A stretch of DNA of 60,000 nt from Membranipora membranacea (taxonomy: Eukaryota > Bryozoa > Gymnolaemata > Cheilostomatida > Membraniporidae), in the NCBI GenBank assembly GCA_914767715.1, contig OU612065.1, positions 32,490,001 to 32,550,000 of the forward strand, read 5' to 3'. Shown here one piece after another: positions 8,890-22,660 of this stretch (position 1 is the stretch's first letter; the number at the start of each line of letters is the position of its first letter). Made by a program: the position numbers and the translations under genes. The notes below the pieces were generated by a model that searched no databases, had not been told where the DNA came from, and was given only the letters and a program-made list of their open reading frames with translations.

Positions 8890-10150
8890 TATCTAGGAAT
8901 TTTGCGAGAAATCGACAAAAATCGATAGGTACGGTCCTGGGGATATTAGCCAATTATTGGGCAGAATACCTTACTAGTTTAGAAACGCTTGAAACTCTGT
9001 TTTGAGGTTCACAATGACGTCCCTATATCTCATCTAACATATTAACACCCTGTGACGATGCGTTTTCTATCTAGGTATTTTGCAAGAATTCGACAAAAAT
9101 CGATAGGTACGGTCCTGGGAAAATTAGCCAATAATTTGGCATAATTCTTTACTAGCTTAGGAACTCTTGAAACTATGTTTTGAGGTTTGCAATGACGTCC
9201 CTATGTCTCATCTAAAATATTAGCTCCCTGTGACGATGCGCTTTCTATCTAGGTTTTTTTCAAGAAATCGACAAAAATCGATAGGTACGGTCCTGGGGAA
9301 AATAGGCAATAATTGGGCAGAATTCTTCACTAGCTTTAAAACGCTTGAAACTCTGTTTTGAGGTTCGCAATGACGTCCCTATGTCTCATCTAAAATACTA
9401 GCTCCCTGTGACGATGCGTTTTCTATCTAGGTATATTGCAAGAAATTGACAAAGATCGATAGGTACGGTGCTGGGAAAATTAGCCAATAATTAGGCAAAA
9501 TTCTTTACCAACGTAGAAACGCTTGAAATTTTGTTTTAAGGTTTGCAATGATGTCCCCATATCTCATCTAAAATATTAGCTCCCTGTGACGATGCGTTTT
9601 CTATCTAGGTATTTTGCAAGAAATCGATCGACAAAAATCGACAGGTACGGTCCTGGGGAAATAAGCCAATAATTTGGCAGAATTCTTTACTAACTAGAAA
9701 CGCTTGAAAATCTGTTTTGAGGTTCAAAATGAAGTCCCTGTATCTCATCTAAAGTAATAGCTCCCTGTGACGATGCGTTTGCTATCTAGGTGTTTTGCAA
9801 GTAATCGACAAAAATGGATAAGTACGGTCCTGGGGAAATTAGCCAATAAATTGGCATAATTCTGTACTAGCTTAGAAACGCTTGGAACTCTGTTTTGAGG
9901 TTCGCAATGACGTCCCTATATCTCATCTAAAATATTAGCCCCCTGTTACGATGCGTTTTCTATCTAGATATTTTGCAAGAAATCGACAAAAATGGATAGG
10001 TACGGTCCTGGGGAAATTAGCCAATAATTGGGCATCATTCTTTATTAGCTAAAAAACGCTTGATAATCTGTTTTGAGGTTCGCAATGACGTACGTCCCTA
10101 TGTCTCGTCTAAAATATTAGCTCCCTGTGACGATACGTTTTCCATCTAGG
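8890..10150. repeat. Segmental duplication inside the array edge, copy 1
   Basis: It matches 13209-14469 at a constant offset of 4319 bases. Shared private variants include CCAATTATTGGG, TAACATATTAACACCC, GGAACTCTTGAAACTATG, GATGCGCTTTC and AATGGATAAGTACGG. Confidence 0.8.
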
Positions 10151-13100
10151 TATATTGCAAGAAATTGACAAAGATCGATAGGTACGGACCTGGGGAAATT
10201 AGCCAATAATTTGGCATACTTCTGTACTAGCTTAGAAACGCTTGAAACTCTGTTTTGAGGTTCGCAATGACGTTCCTATATCTCATCTAAAATATTAACC
10301 CCCTGTGACGAAGCAATTTCTATCTAGGTATTTTGCAAGAAATCGATCAACAAAAATCGACAGGTACGGTCCTGGGGAAATAAGCCAATAATTTGGCAGA
10401 ATTCTTTACTAACTAGAAACGCTTGAAAATCTGTTTTGAGGTTCAAAATGACGTACGTCCCTATATCTCGTCTAAAATATTAGCTCCCTGTGACGATACG
10501 TTTTCCATCTAGGTATATTGCAAGAAATTGACAAAGATCGATAGGTACGGTCCTGGGGAAATTAGCCAATAATTTGGCATAATTCTGTACTAGCTTAGAA
10601 ACGCTTGAAACTCTGTTTTGAGGTTCGCAATGACGTCACTATATCTCTTCTAAAATATTAGCTCCCTGTGACGATGCGTTTTCTATATAGTTATTTTGCA
10701 AGAAATTGACAAAAATCGATAGGTACGGTCCTGGGGAAATTAGCCAATAATTGGGCATAATTCTTCATTAGCTAAGAAACGCTTGATACTCTGTTTTGAG
10801 TGTCGCAATGGCGTACGTCCCTATATCTCGTCTAAAATATTAGCTCCCTGTGACGATACGTTTTCTATCTAGGTATTTTGCAAGAAATTTACAAAAATCG
10901 ATAGGTACGGTCCTGGGGAAATTAGCCAATAATTTGGCATAATTCTGTACTAGCTTAGAAACGCTTGAAACTCTGTTTTGAGGTTCAAAATGAAGTCCCT
11001 GTATCTCATCTAAAATAATAGCTCCCTGTGAGGATGCGTTTGCTATCTAGGTGTTTTGCAAGAAATCGACAAAAATGGATAAGTACGGTCCTGGGGAAAT
11101 TAGCAAATAAATGGGCATAATTCTTTACTAGCTTAGAAACGCTTGAAACTCTTGTTTTGAGATTCGCAATGACGTCCCTATATGTCATCTAAAATATGAG
11201 CTCCCTGTAAACATGCGTTTTTTATCTAGGTATTTTGCAAGAAATCGACAAAAATCGATAGGTACGGTTTTGGGGAAATTAGCCAATAATTGGGCAGAAT
11301 TCTTTACTCGCTAAGAAACGCTTGAAACTCCGTTTTGAGGTTCGCAATGACTTCCCTATATCTCATGTAAAATATTAGCCCCCTCTAACGATGCGTTTTC
11401 TATCTAGATAATTTGCAAGAAATCGACAAAAATCGATAGGTACGGTCCTGGGGAAATTAGCCGATAATTGGGCATAATTCTTTATTAGCTAAGAAACGCT
11501 TGATAATCTGTTTTGAGGTTCGCAATGACGTACGTCCCTATATCTCGTCTAAAATATTAGCTCCCTGTGACGATACGTTTTCCATCTAGGTATATTGCAA
11601 GAAATTGACAAAAATCGATAGGTACGGTCCTGGGGAAATTAGCCAATAATTGGGCATAATTCTTTATTAGCTAAGAAACGCTTGATACTCTGTTTTGAGT
11701 TTCGCAATGACGTACGTCCCTATATCTCGTCTAAAATATTAGCTCCCTGTGACGATACGTTTTCTATCTAGGTATTTTGCAAGAAATTGACAAAAATCGA
11801 TAGGTACGGTCCTGGGGAAATTAGCCAATAATTGGGCAGAATTCTTTACTAGCTTTAAAACGCTTGAAACTCTGTTTTGAGGTTAGCAATGACGTCCCTA
11901 TATCTCATCTAAAATATTAGTTCCTTGTGACGATGCGTTTTCTATCTAGGTATTTTGCAAGAAATTGACAAAAATCGATAGGTACGGTCCTGGGGAAATT
12001 AGCCAATAATTGGGCATAATTCTTTACTAGCTTAGAAACGCTTGAAACTCTGTTTTGAGGTTTGCAATGACGTTCCCATATCTCATCTAAAATATTAACC
12101 CCCTGTGACGATGCGTTTTCTATCTAGGTATTTTGCAAGAAATCGATCGACAAAAATCGATAGGTACGGTCCTGGGGATATTAGCCAATAATTGGGCAGA
12201 ATAGCTTACTAGTTTAGAAACGCTTGAAAATCTGTTTTGAGGTTCAAAATGAAGTCCCTGTATCTCATCTAAAATAATAGCTCCCTGTGACGATGCGTTT
12301 GCTATCTAGGTGTTTTGCAAGAAATCGATCGACAAAAATCGATAGGTACGGTCCTGGGGATATTAGCCAATAATTGGGCAGAATTCTTTACTCGCTAAGA
12401 AATGCTTGAAACTCTGTTTTGAGGTTCGCAATGACCTCCCTATATATCATGTAAAATATTAGCCCCCTCTAACGATGCGTTTTCTATCTAGATAATTTGC
12501 AAGAAATCAACAAAAATAGATAGGTACGGTCCTGGGGAAATTAGCCAATAATTGGGCATAATTCTTTATTAGCTAAGAAACGCTTGATACTCTGTTTTGA
12601 GTTTCGCAATGACGTACGTCCCTATATCTCATCTAAAATATTAACCCCCTGTGACGATGCGTTTTCTATCTAGGTATTTTGCAAGAAATCGATCGACAAA
12701 AATCGATAGGTACGGTCCTGGGGATATTAGCCAATAATTGGGCAGAATTCTTTACTCGCTAAGAAATGCTTGAAACTCTGTTTTGAGGTTCGCAATGACT
12801 TCCCTATATCTCATGTAAAATATTAGCCCCCTCTAACGATGCGTTTTCTATCTAGATAATTTGCAAGAAATCGACAAAAATAGATAGGTACGGTCCTGGG
12901 GAAATTAGCCAATAATTGGGCATAATTCTTTATTAGCTAAGAAACGCTTGATACTCTGTTTTGAGTTTCGCAATGACGTACGTCCCTATATCTCGTCTAA
13001 AATATTAGCTCCCTGTGACGATACGCTTTCTATCTAGGTATTTTGCAAGAAATTGACAAAAATCGATACGTACGGTCCTGGGAAAATTAGCCAATAATTG

Positions 13101-13208
13101 GGCAGAATTCTTTACTCGCTAAGAAACGCTTGAAACTCTGTTTTGAGGTTCGCAATGACGTCACTATATCTCATCTAAAATATTAGCTCCCTGTGACGAT
13201 GCGTTTTC

Positions 13209-14469
13209 TTTATAGTTATTTTGCGAGAAATCGACAAAAATCGATAGGTACGGTCCTTGGGATATTAGCCAATTATTGGGCAGAATACCTTACTAGTTTA
13301 GAAACGCTTGAAACTCTGTTTTGAGGTTCACAATGACGTCCCTATATCTCATCTAACATATTAACACCCTGTGACGATGCGTTTTCTATCTAGGTATTTT
13401 GCAAGAATTCGACAAAAATCGATAGGTACGGTCCTGGGAAAATTAGCCAATAATTTGGCATAATTCTTTACTAGCTTAGGAACTCTTGAAACTATGTTTT
13501 GAGGTTTGCAATGACGTCCCTATGTCTCATCTAAAATATTAGCTCCCTGTGACGATGCGCTTTCTATCTAGGTTTTTTGCAAGAAATCGACAAAAATCGA
13601 TAGGTACGGTCCTGGGGAAAATAGGCAATAATTGGGCAGAATTCTTCACTAGCTTTAAAACGCTTGAAACTCTGTTTTGAGGTTCGCAATGACGTCCCTA
13701 TGTCTCATCTAAAATACTAGCTCCCTGTGACGATGCGTTTTCTATCTAGGTATATTGCAAGAAATTGACAAAGATCGATAGGTACGGTGCTGGGAAAATT
13801 AGCCAATAATTAGGCAAAATTCTTTACCAACGTAGAAACGCTTGAAATTTTGTTTTAAGGTTTGCAATGATGTCCCCATATCTCATCTAAAATATTAGCT
13901 CCCTGTGACGATGCGTTTTCTATCTAGGTATTTTGCAAGAAATCGATCGACAAAAATCGACAGGTACGGTCCTGGGGAAATAAGCCAATAATTTGGCAGA
14001 ATTCTTTACTAACTAGAAACGCTTGAAAATCTGTTTTGAGGTTCAAAATGAAGTCCCTGTATGTCATCTAAAGTAATAGCTCCCTGTGACGATGCGTTTG
14101 CTATCTAGGTGTTTTGCAAGTAATCGACAAAAATGGATAAGTACGGTCCTGGGGAAATTAGCCAATAAATTGGCATAATTCTGTACTAGCTTAGAAACGC
14201 TTGGAACTCTGTTTTGAGGTTCGCAATGACGTCCCTATATCTCATCTAAAATATAAGCCCCCTGTTACGATGCGTCTTCTATCTAGATATTTTGCAAGAA
14301 ATCGACAAAAATCGATAGGTACGGTCCTGGGGAAATTAGCCAATAATTGGGCATAGCTCTTTATTAGCCAAGAAACGCTTGATAATCTGTATTGAGGTTC
14401 GCAATGACGTACGTCCCTATATCTCGTCTAAAATATTAGCTCCCTGTGACGATACGTTTTCTATCTAGG
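13209..14469. repeat. Segmental duplication inside the array edge, copy 2
   Basis: Second copy of 8890-10150, seven monomers long. The two differ at only a few positions, so this copy event is much younger than the monomer divergence around it. Confidence 0.8.
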
Positions 14470-14999
14470 TATTTTGCAAGAAATTGACAAAAATCGATAG
14501 GTACGGTCCTGGGGAAATTAGCCAATAATTTGGCATAATTCTGTACTAGCTTAGAAACGCTTGAAAATCTGTTTTGAGGTTCAAAATGAAGTCCCTGTAT
14601 CTCATCTAAAGTAATAGCTCCCTGTGACGATGCGTTTGCTATCTAGGTGTTTTGCAAGAAATCGACAAAAATGGATAAGTACGGTCCTGGGGAAATTAGC
14701 CAATAAATGGGCATATTTCTTTACTAGCTTAGAAACGCTTGAAACTCTGTTTTGAGATTCGCAATGACGTCCCTATATCTCATCTAAAATATGAGCTCCC
14801 TGTAAATATGCGTTTTCTATCTAGATATTTTGCGAGAAATCGACAAAAATCGATAGGTACGGTCCTGGGGAAATTAGCCAATAATTGGGCAGAATTCCTT
14901 ACTCGCTTAGAAACGCTTGAAACTCTGTTTTGACGTTCGCAATGACGTCCCAATATCTCATATAAAATATTAGCTCCCTGTGATGATGCGTATTCTATG

Positions 15000-17790
15000 G
15001 AGGTGTTTTGCAAGAAATTGACAAAAATCGATAGGTACGGTCCTGGGGAAATTGGCCAATAATTGGGCAGAATTCCTTACTCGCTTAGAAACGCTTGAAA
15101 CTCTGTTTTGACGTTCGCAATGACGTCCCAATATCTCATATAGAATATTAGCTCCCTGTGACGATGCGTATTCTATGGAGGTGTTTTGCAAGAAATTGAC
15201 AAAAATCGATAGATACGGTCCTGGGGAAATTGGCCAATAATTGGGCAGAATTCCTTACTCGCTTAGAAACGCTTGAAACTCTGTTTTGACGTTCGCAATG
15301 ACTTCCCAATATCTCATATAAAATATTAGCTCCCTGTGACGATGCGCATTCTATCGAGGTGTTTTGCAAGAAATTGACAAAAATCGATAGGTACGGTCCT
15401 GGGGAAATTGGTCAATAATTGGGCAGAATTCCTTACTCGCTTAGAAACGCTTGAAACTCTGTTTTGACGTTCGCAATGACCTCCCAAGATCTCAAATGAA
15501 ATACTAGCTCCCTGTGACGATGCGTATTCTATCGAGGTGTTTTGCAAGAAATTGACAAGAATCGATAGGTACGTTCCTGGGGAAATTGGCCAATAATTGG
15601 GCAGAATTCCTTACTCGCTTAGAAATGCTTGAAACTCTGTTTTGACGTTCGTAATGACGTCCCAATATCTCATATATAATATTAGCTCCCTGTGACGATG
15701 CGTATTCTATGGAGGTGTTTTGCAAGAAATTGACAAAAATCGATAGGTATGGTCCTGGGGAAATTGGCCAATAATTGGGCAGAATTCCTTACTCGCTTAG
15801 AAACGCTTGAAACTCTGTTTTGACGTTCGTGATGACGTCCCTATATCTCATGTAAAATATTAGCTCCCTGTGATGATGCGTATTCTATCGAAGTGTTTTG
15901 CAAGAAATTGACAAAAATCGATAGGTACGGTCCCGGGGAAATTGGCCAATAATTGGGCAAAATTCCTTACTCGCTTAGAAACGCTTGAAACTTTGTTTTG
16001 ACGTTCGCAATGACGTCTCAATATCTCATATATAATATTAGCTCCCTGTGACGATGCGTATTCTATGGAGGTGTTTTGCAAGAAATTGACAAAAATCGAT
16101 AGGTATGGTCCTGGGGAAATTGGCCAATAATTGGGCAGAATTCCTTACTCGCTTAGAAACGCTTGAAACTCTGTTTTGACGTTCGTGATGACGTCCCTAT
16201 ATCTCATGTAAAATATTAGCTCCCTGTGATGATGCGTATTCTATCGAAGTGTTTTGCAAGAAATTGACAAAAATCGATAGGTACGGTCCCGGGGAAATTG
16301 GCCAATAATTGGGCAAAATTCCTTACTCGCTTAGAAACGCTTGAAACTCTGCTTTGACGTTTGTGATGACGTCCCTATATCTCATATAAAATATTAGCTC
16401 CCTGTGATGATGCGTATTCTATCGAGGTGTGTTGCAAGAAATTGACAAAAATCGATAGGTACGGACCTGGGGAAATTGGCCAATAATTGGGCAGAATTCC
16501 TTACTCGCTTAGAAATGCTTGAAACTCTGTTTTGACGTTCGTAATGACGTCCCAATATCTCATATGAAATATTTACTCCCTGTGACGATGCGTATTCTAT
16601 GGAGGTGTTTTGCAAGAAATTGACAAAAATCGATAGGTACGGTCCTGGGGAAATTGGCCAATATTTGAGCAGAATTCCTTACTCGCTTAGAAACGCTTGA
16701 AACTCTGTTTTGACGTTCGCAATGACGTCCCAATATCTCATATAACATATTAGCTCCCTGTGACGATGCGTATTCTATGGAGGTGTTTTGCAAGAAATTG
16801 ACAAAAATCGATAGGTACGGTCCTTGGGAAATTGGCCAATAATTGGGCAGAATTCCTTACTCGCTTAGAAACGCTTGAAACTTTGTTTTGACGTTCGCAA
16901 TGACGTCCCTATATCTCATATAAAATGTTAGCTCCCTGTGATGATGCGTATTCTATCGAAGTGTTTTGCAAGAAATTGACAAAAATCGATAGGTACGGTC
17001 CTGGGGATATTGGCCAATAATTGGGCAGAATTCCTTACTCGCTTAGAAACGCTTGAAACTCTGTTTTGACGTTCGTGATGACGTCCCTATATCTCATATA
17101 AAATATTAGCTCCCTGTGATGATGCGTATTCTATCGAAGTGTTTCGCAAGAAATTGACAAAAATCGATAGGTACGGTCCTGGGGAAATTGGCCAATAATT
17201 GGGCAGAATTCCTTACTCGCTTAAAAACGCTTGAAACTCTGTTTTGACGTTCGTGATGACCACCCTATATCTCATATAAAATATTAGCTCCCTGTGATGA
17301 TGCGTATTCTATCGAAGTGTTTTGCAAGAAATTGACAAAAATCGATAGGTACGGTCCTGGGGAAATTGGCCAATAATTGGGCAGAATTCCTTACTCGTTT
17401 AGAAACGCTTGAAACTCTGTTTTGACGTTCGCAATGACGTCCCAATATCTCATATAAAATATTAACTCCCTGTGACGATGCGTATTCTATGGAGGTGTTT
17501 TGCAAGAAATTGACAAAAATCGATAGGTACGGTCCTGGGGAAATTGGCCAATAATTGGGCAGAATTCCTTACTCGCTTAGAAACGCTTGAAACTCTGTTT
17601 TGACGTTCGTGATGACGTCCCCATATCTCATATAAAATATTAGCTCCCTGTGACGATGCGTATTCTATCGAGGTGTTTTGCAAGAAATTGACAAAAATCG
17701 ATAGGTACGGTCCTGGGGAAATTTGCCAATAATTGGGCAGAATTCCTTACTCGCTTAGAAACGCTTGAAACTCTGTTTTGACGTTCGCAA
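15000..17790. repeat. Higher-order repeat: diverged relative of the 17-monomer block
   Basis: The ordered variant series matches the block starting at 24764, with offset 9616 up to about 15680 and 9438 from about 15860 to 17800. The change of 178 in offset means one extra monomer here. Markers include ATTGGTCAATAATT, CAAGATCTCAAATG and GATGACCACCCTAT. Confidence 0.75.
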
Positions 17791-18780
17791 TGACGTCCCA
17801 ATATCTCATGTAAAATATTAGCTCCCTGTGACGATGCGTATTCTATCGAGGTGTTTTGCAAGAAATTGACAAGAATCGTTAGGTACGGTCCTGGGGAAAT
17901 TGGCCAATAATTGGGCAGAATTCCTTACTCGCTTAGAAACGCTTGAAACTCTGTTTTGACGTTCGCAATGACGTCCCAATATCTCATATAACATATTAGC
18001 TCCCTGTGACGATGCGTATTCTATGGAGGTGTTTTGCAAGAAATTGACAAAAATCGATAGGTACGGTCCTGGGGAAATTGGCCAATAATTGGGCAGAATT
18101 CCTTACTCGCTTAGAAACGCTTGAAACTTTGTTTTGACGTTCGCAATGACGTCTCAATATCTCATATATAATATTAGCTCCCTGTGACGATGCGTATTCT
18201 ATGGAGGTGTTTTGCAAGAAATTGACAAAAATCGATAGGTACGGTCCTGGGGAAATTGGCCAATAATTGGGCAGAATTCCTTACTCGCTTAGAAACGCTT
18301 GAAACTCTGTTTTGACGTTCGCAATGACGTCCCAATATCTCATATAACATATTAGCTCCCTGTGATGATGCGTATTCTATCGAGGTGTGTTGCAAGAAAT
18401 TGACAAAAATCGATAGGTACGGACCTGGGGAAATTGGCCAATAATTGGGCAGAATTCCTTACTCGCTTAGAAATGCTTGAAACTCTGTTTTGACGTTCGT
18501 AATGACGTCCAAATATCTCATATGAAATATTTACTCCCTGTGACGATGCGTATTCTATGGAGGTGTTTTGCAAGAAATTGACAAAAATCGATAGGTACGG
18601 TCCTGGGGAAATTGGCCAATAATTGGGCAGAATTCCTTACTCGCTTAGAAACGCTTGAAACTCTGTTTTGACGTTCGTGATGACGTCCCAATATCTCATA
18701 TAAAATATTAGCTCCCTGTGATGATGCGTATTCTATGGAGGTGTTTTGCAAGAAATTGACAAAAATCGATAGGTACGGTC

Positions 18781-21700
18781 CTTGGGAAATTGGCCAATAA
18801 TTGGGCAGAATTCCTTACTCGCTTAGAAACGCTTGAAACTTTGTTTTGACGTTCGCAATGACGTCCCTATATCTCATATAAAATATTAGCTCCCTGTGAT
18901 GATGTGTACTCTATCGAAGTGTTTTGCAAGAAATTGACAAAAATCGATAGGTACGGTCCTGGGGATATTGGCCAATAATTGGGCAGAATTCCTTACTCGC
19001 TTAGAAACGCTTGAAACTCTGTTTTGACGTTCGTGATGACGTCCCTATATCTCATATGAAATATTAGCTCCCTGTGACGATGCGTATTCTATCGAAGTGT
19101 TTTGCAAGAAATTGACAAAAATCGATAGGTACAGTCCTGGGGAAATTGGCCAATAATTGGGCAGAATTCCTTACTCGCTTAGAAACGCTTGAAACTTTGT
19201 TTTGACGTTCGCAATGACGTCTCAATATCTCATATATAATATTAGCTCCCTGTGACGATGCGTATTCTATGGAGGTGTTTTGCAAGAAATTGACAAAAAT
19301 CGATAGGTATGGTCCTGGGGAAATTGGCCAATAATTGGGCAGAATTCCTTACTCGCTTAGAAACGCTCGAAACTCTGTTTTGACGTTCGTGATGACGTCC
19401 CTATATCTCATGTAAAATATTAGCTCCCTGTGATGATGCGTATTCTATCGAAGTGTTTCGCAAGAAATTGACAAAAATCGATAGGTACAGTCCTGGGGAA
19501 ATTGGCCAATAATTGGGCAGAATTCCTTACTCGCTTAGAAACGCTTGAAACCCTGTTTTGACGTATGCAATGACATCCCAATATCTCATATGAAATATTA
19601 GCTCCCTGTGACGATGCGTATTCTATCGAGGTGTTTTGCAAGAAATTGACAAAAATCGATAGGTACGGTCCTGGGGAAATTGGCCAATATTTGGGCAGAA
19701 TTCCTTACTCGCTTAGAAACGCTTGAAGCTCTGTTTTGACGTTCGCAATGACGTCCCAATATCTCATATAACATATTAGCTCCCTGTGATGATGCGTATT
19801 CTATCAAGGTGTTTTGCAAGAAATTGACAAAAATCGATAGGTACGGTCCTTGGGAAATTGGCCAATATTTGGGCAGAATTCCTTACTCGCTTAGAAACGC
19901 TTGAAGCTCTGTTTTGACGTTCGCAATGTCGTCCCAATATCTCATATAACATATTAGCTCCCTGTGATGATGCGTATTCTATGGAGGTGTTTTGCAAGAA
20001 ATTGACAAAAATCGATAGGTACGGTCCTTGGGAAATTGGCCAATAATTGGGCAGAATTCCTTACTCGCTTAGAAACGCTTGAAACTTTGTTTTGACGTTC
20101 GCAATGACGTCCCTATATCTCATATAAAATATTAGCTCCCTGTGATGATGCGTACTCTATCGAAGTGTTTTGCAAGAAATTGACAAAAATCGATAGGTAC
20201 GGTCCTGGGGATATTGGCCAATAATTGGGCAGAATTCCTTACTCGCTTAGAAACGCTTGAAACTCTGTTTTGACGTTCGTGATGACGTCCCTATATCTCA
20301 TATAAAATATTAGCTCCCTGTGATGATGCGTATTCTATCGAAGTGTTTCGCAAGAAATTGACAAAAATCGATAGGTACGGTCCTGGGGAAATTGGCCAAT
20401 AATTGGGCAGAATTCCTTACTCGCTTAGAAACGCTTGAAACTCTGTTTTGACGTTCGTGATGACGTCCCTATATCTCATATAAAATATTAGCTCCCTGTG
20501 ATGATGCGTATTCTATCGAAGTGTTTTGCAAGAAATTGACAAAAATCGATAGGTACGGTCCTGGGGAAATTGGCCAATAATTGGGCAGAATTCCTTACTT
20601 GCTTAGAAACGCTTGAAACTCTGTTTTGACGTTCGCAATGACGTCCCAATATCTCATATAAAATATTAACTCCCTGTGACGATGCGTATTCTATGGAGGT
20701 GTTTTGCAAGAAATTGACAAAAATCGATAGGTACGGTCCTGGGGAAATTGGCCAATAATTGGGCAGAATTCCTTACTCGCTTAGAAACGCTTGAAACTCT
20801 GTTTTGACGTTCGTGATGACGTCCCCATATCTCATATAAAATATTAGCTCCCTGTGACGATGCGTATTCTATCGAGGTGTTTTGCAAGAAATTGACAAAA
20901 ATCGATAAGTACGGTCCTGGGGAAATTTGCCAATAATTTGGCAGAATTCCTTACTCGCTTAGAAACGCTTGAAACTCTGTTTTGACGTTCGCAATGACGT
21001 CCCAATATCTCATGTAAAATATTAGCTCCCTGTGACGATGCGTATTCTATCGAGGTGTTTTGCAAGAAATTGACAAAAATCGATAGGTACCGTCTTGGGG
21101 AAATTGGCCAATAATTGGGCAGAATTCCTTAATCGCTTAGAAACGCTTGAAACTCTGTTTTGACGTTCGCAATGACGTCCCAAGATCTCATAATAAAAAT
21201 ATTAGCTCCCTGTGACGATGCGTATTCTATCAAGGTGTTTTGCAAGAAATTGACAAAAATCGATAGGTACGGTCCTGGGGAAATTGGCCAACAATTGGGC
21301 AGAATTCCTTACTCGCTTAGAAACGCTTGAAACTCTGTTTTGACGTTCGCAATGACGTCCCAATATCTCATATAACATATTAGCTCCCTGTGACGATGCG
21401 TATTCTATGGAGGTGTTTTGCAAGAAATTGACAAAAATCGATAGGTACGGTCCTGGGGAAATTGGCCAATAATTGGGCAAAATTCCTTACTCGCTTAAAA
21501 ACGCTTGAAACTCTGTTTTGACGATCGCAATGACGTCCCAATATATCATATGAAATATTAGCTCCCTGTGACGATGCGTATTCTATCGAAGTGTTTTGCA
21601 AGAAATTGACAAAAATCGATAGGTACGGTCCTGGGGATATTGGCCAATAATTGGGCAGAATTCCTTACTCGCTTAGAAACGCTTGAAACTTTGTTTTGAC

Positions 21701-22660
21701 ATACGCAATGACGTCCCTATATCTCATATAAAATATTAGCTCCCTGTGATGATGCGTATTCTATCGAAGTGTTTTGCAAGAAATTGACAAAAATCGATAG
21801 GTACGGTCCTGGGGATATTGGCCAATAATTGGGCAGAATTCCTTACTCGCTTAGAAACGCTTGAAACTCTGTTTTGACGTTCGTGATGACGTCCCTATAT
21901 CTCATATAAAATATTAGCTCCCTGTGATGATGCGTATTCTATCGAAGTGTTTCGCAAGAAATTGACAAAAATCGATAAATACAGTCCTGGGGAAATTGGC
22001 CAATAATTGGGCAGAATTCCTTACTCGCTTAGAAACGCTTGAAACTCTGTTTTGACGTTCGTGATGACGTCCCTATATCTCATATAAAATATTAGCTCCC
22101 TTTGATGATGCGTATTCTATCGAAGTGTTTTGCAAGAAATTGACAAAAATCGATAGGTACGGTCCTGGGGAAATTGGCCAATAATTGGGCAGAATTCCTT
22201 ACTCGCTTAGAAACGCTTGAAACTCTGTTTTGACGTTCGCAATGACGTCCCAATATCTCATATAAAATATTAACTCCCTGTGACGATGCGTATTCTATGG
22301 AGGTGTTTTGCAAGAAATTGACAAAAATCGATAGGTACGGTCCTGGGGAAATTGGCCAATAATTGGGCAGAATTCCTTACTCGCTTAGAAACGCTTGAAA
22401 CTCTGTTTTGACGTTCGTGATGACGTCCCCATATCTCATATAAAATATTTGCTCCCTGTGACGATGCGTATTCTATCGAGGTGTTTTGCAAGAAATTGAC
22501 AAAAATCGATAGGTACGGTCCTGGGGAAATTTGCCAATAATTGGGCAGAATTCCTTACTCGCTTAGAAACGCTTGAAACTCTGTTTTGACGTTCGCAATG
22601 ACGTCCCAATATCTCATGTAAAATATTAGCTCCCTGTGACGATGCGTATTCTATCGAGGT
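18781..22660. repeat. Higher-order duplication of about 22 monomers, copy 1
   Basis: It matches 36243-40122 at a constant offset of 17462. Private markers include GATGATGTGTACTC, GAAACGCTCGAAAC, GTATGCAATGACATCCC, AATGTCGTCCC and CTCATAATAAAAATATT. Confidence 0.8.

Larger units (their letters stand above)
6596..14885. repeat. Satellite array, diverged edge (type A monomers, ~178 bp, about 46 units)
   Basis: Tandem units of about 178 bp repeat throughout. Type A diagnostics are GCGTTTTCTATCTAGG, AAGAAATCGAC, AAATTAGCCAATAATTGG, TTCTTTACTAGC and TTTTGAGGTTCG. Units differ from each other far more than in the core. Some carry an added ACGT (GACGTACGTCCC), some carry ATCGATCGACAAAA, and three are truncated. 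This matches the decayed border expected of a large satellite array. No coding signal is seen. Confidence 0.95.
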
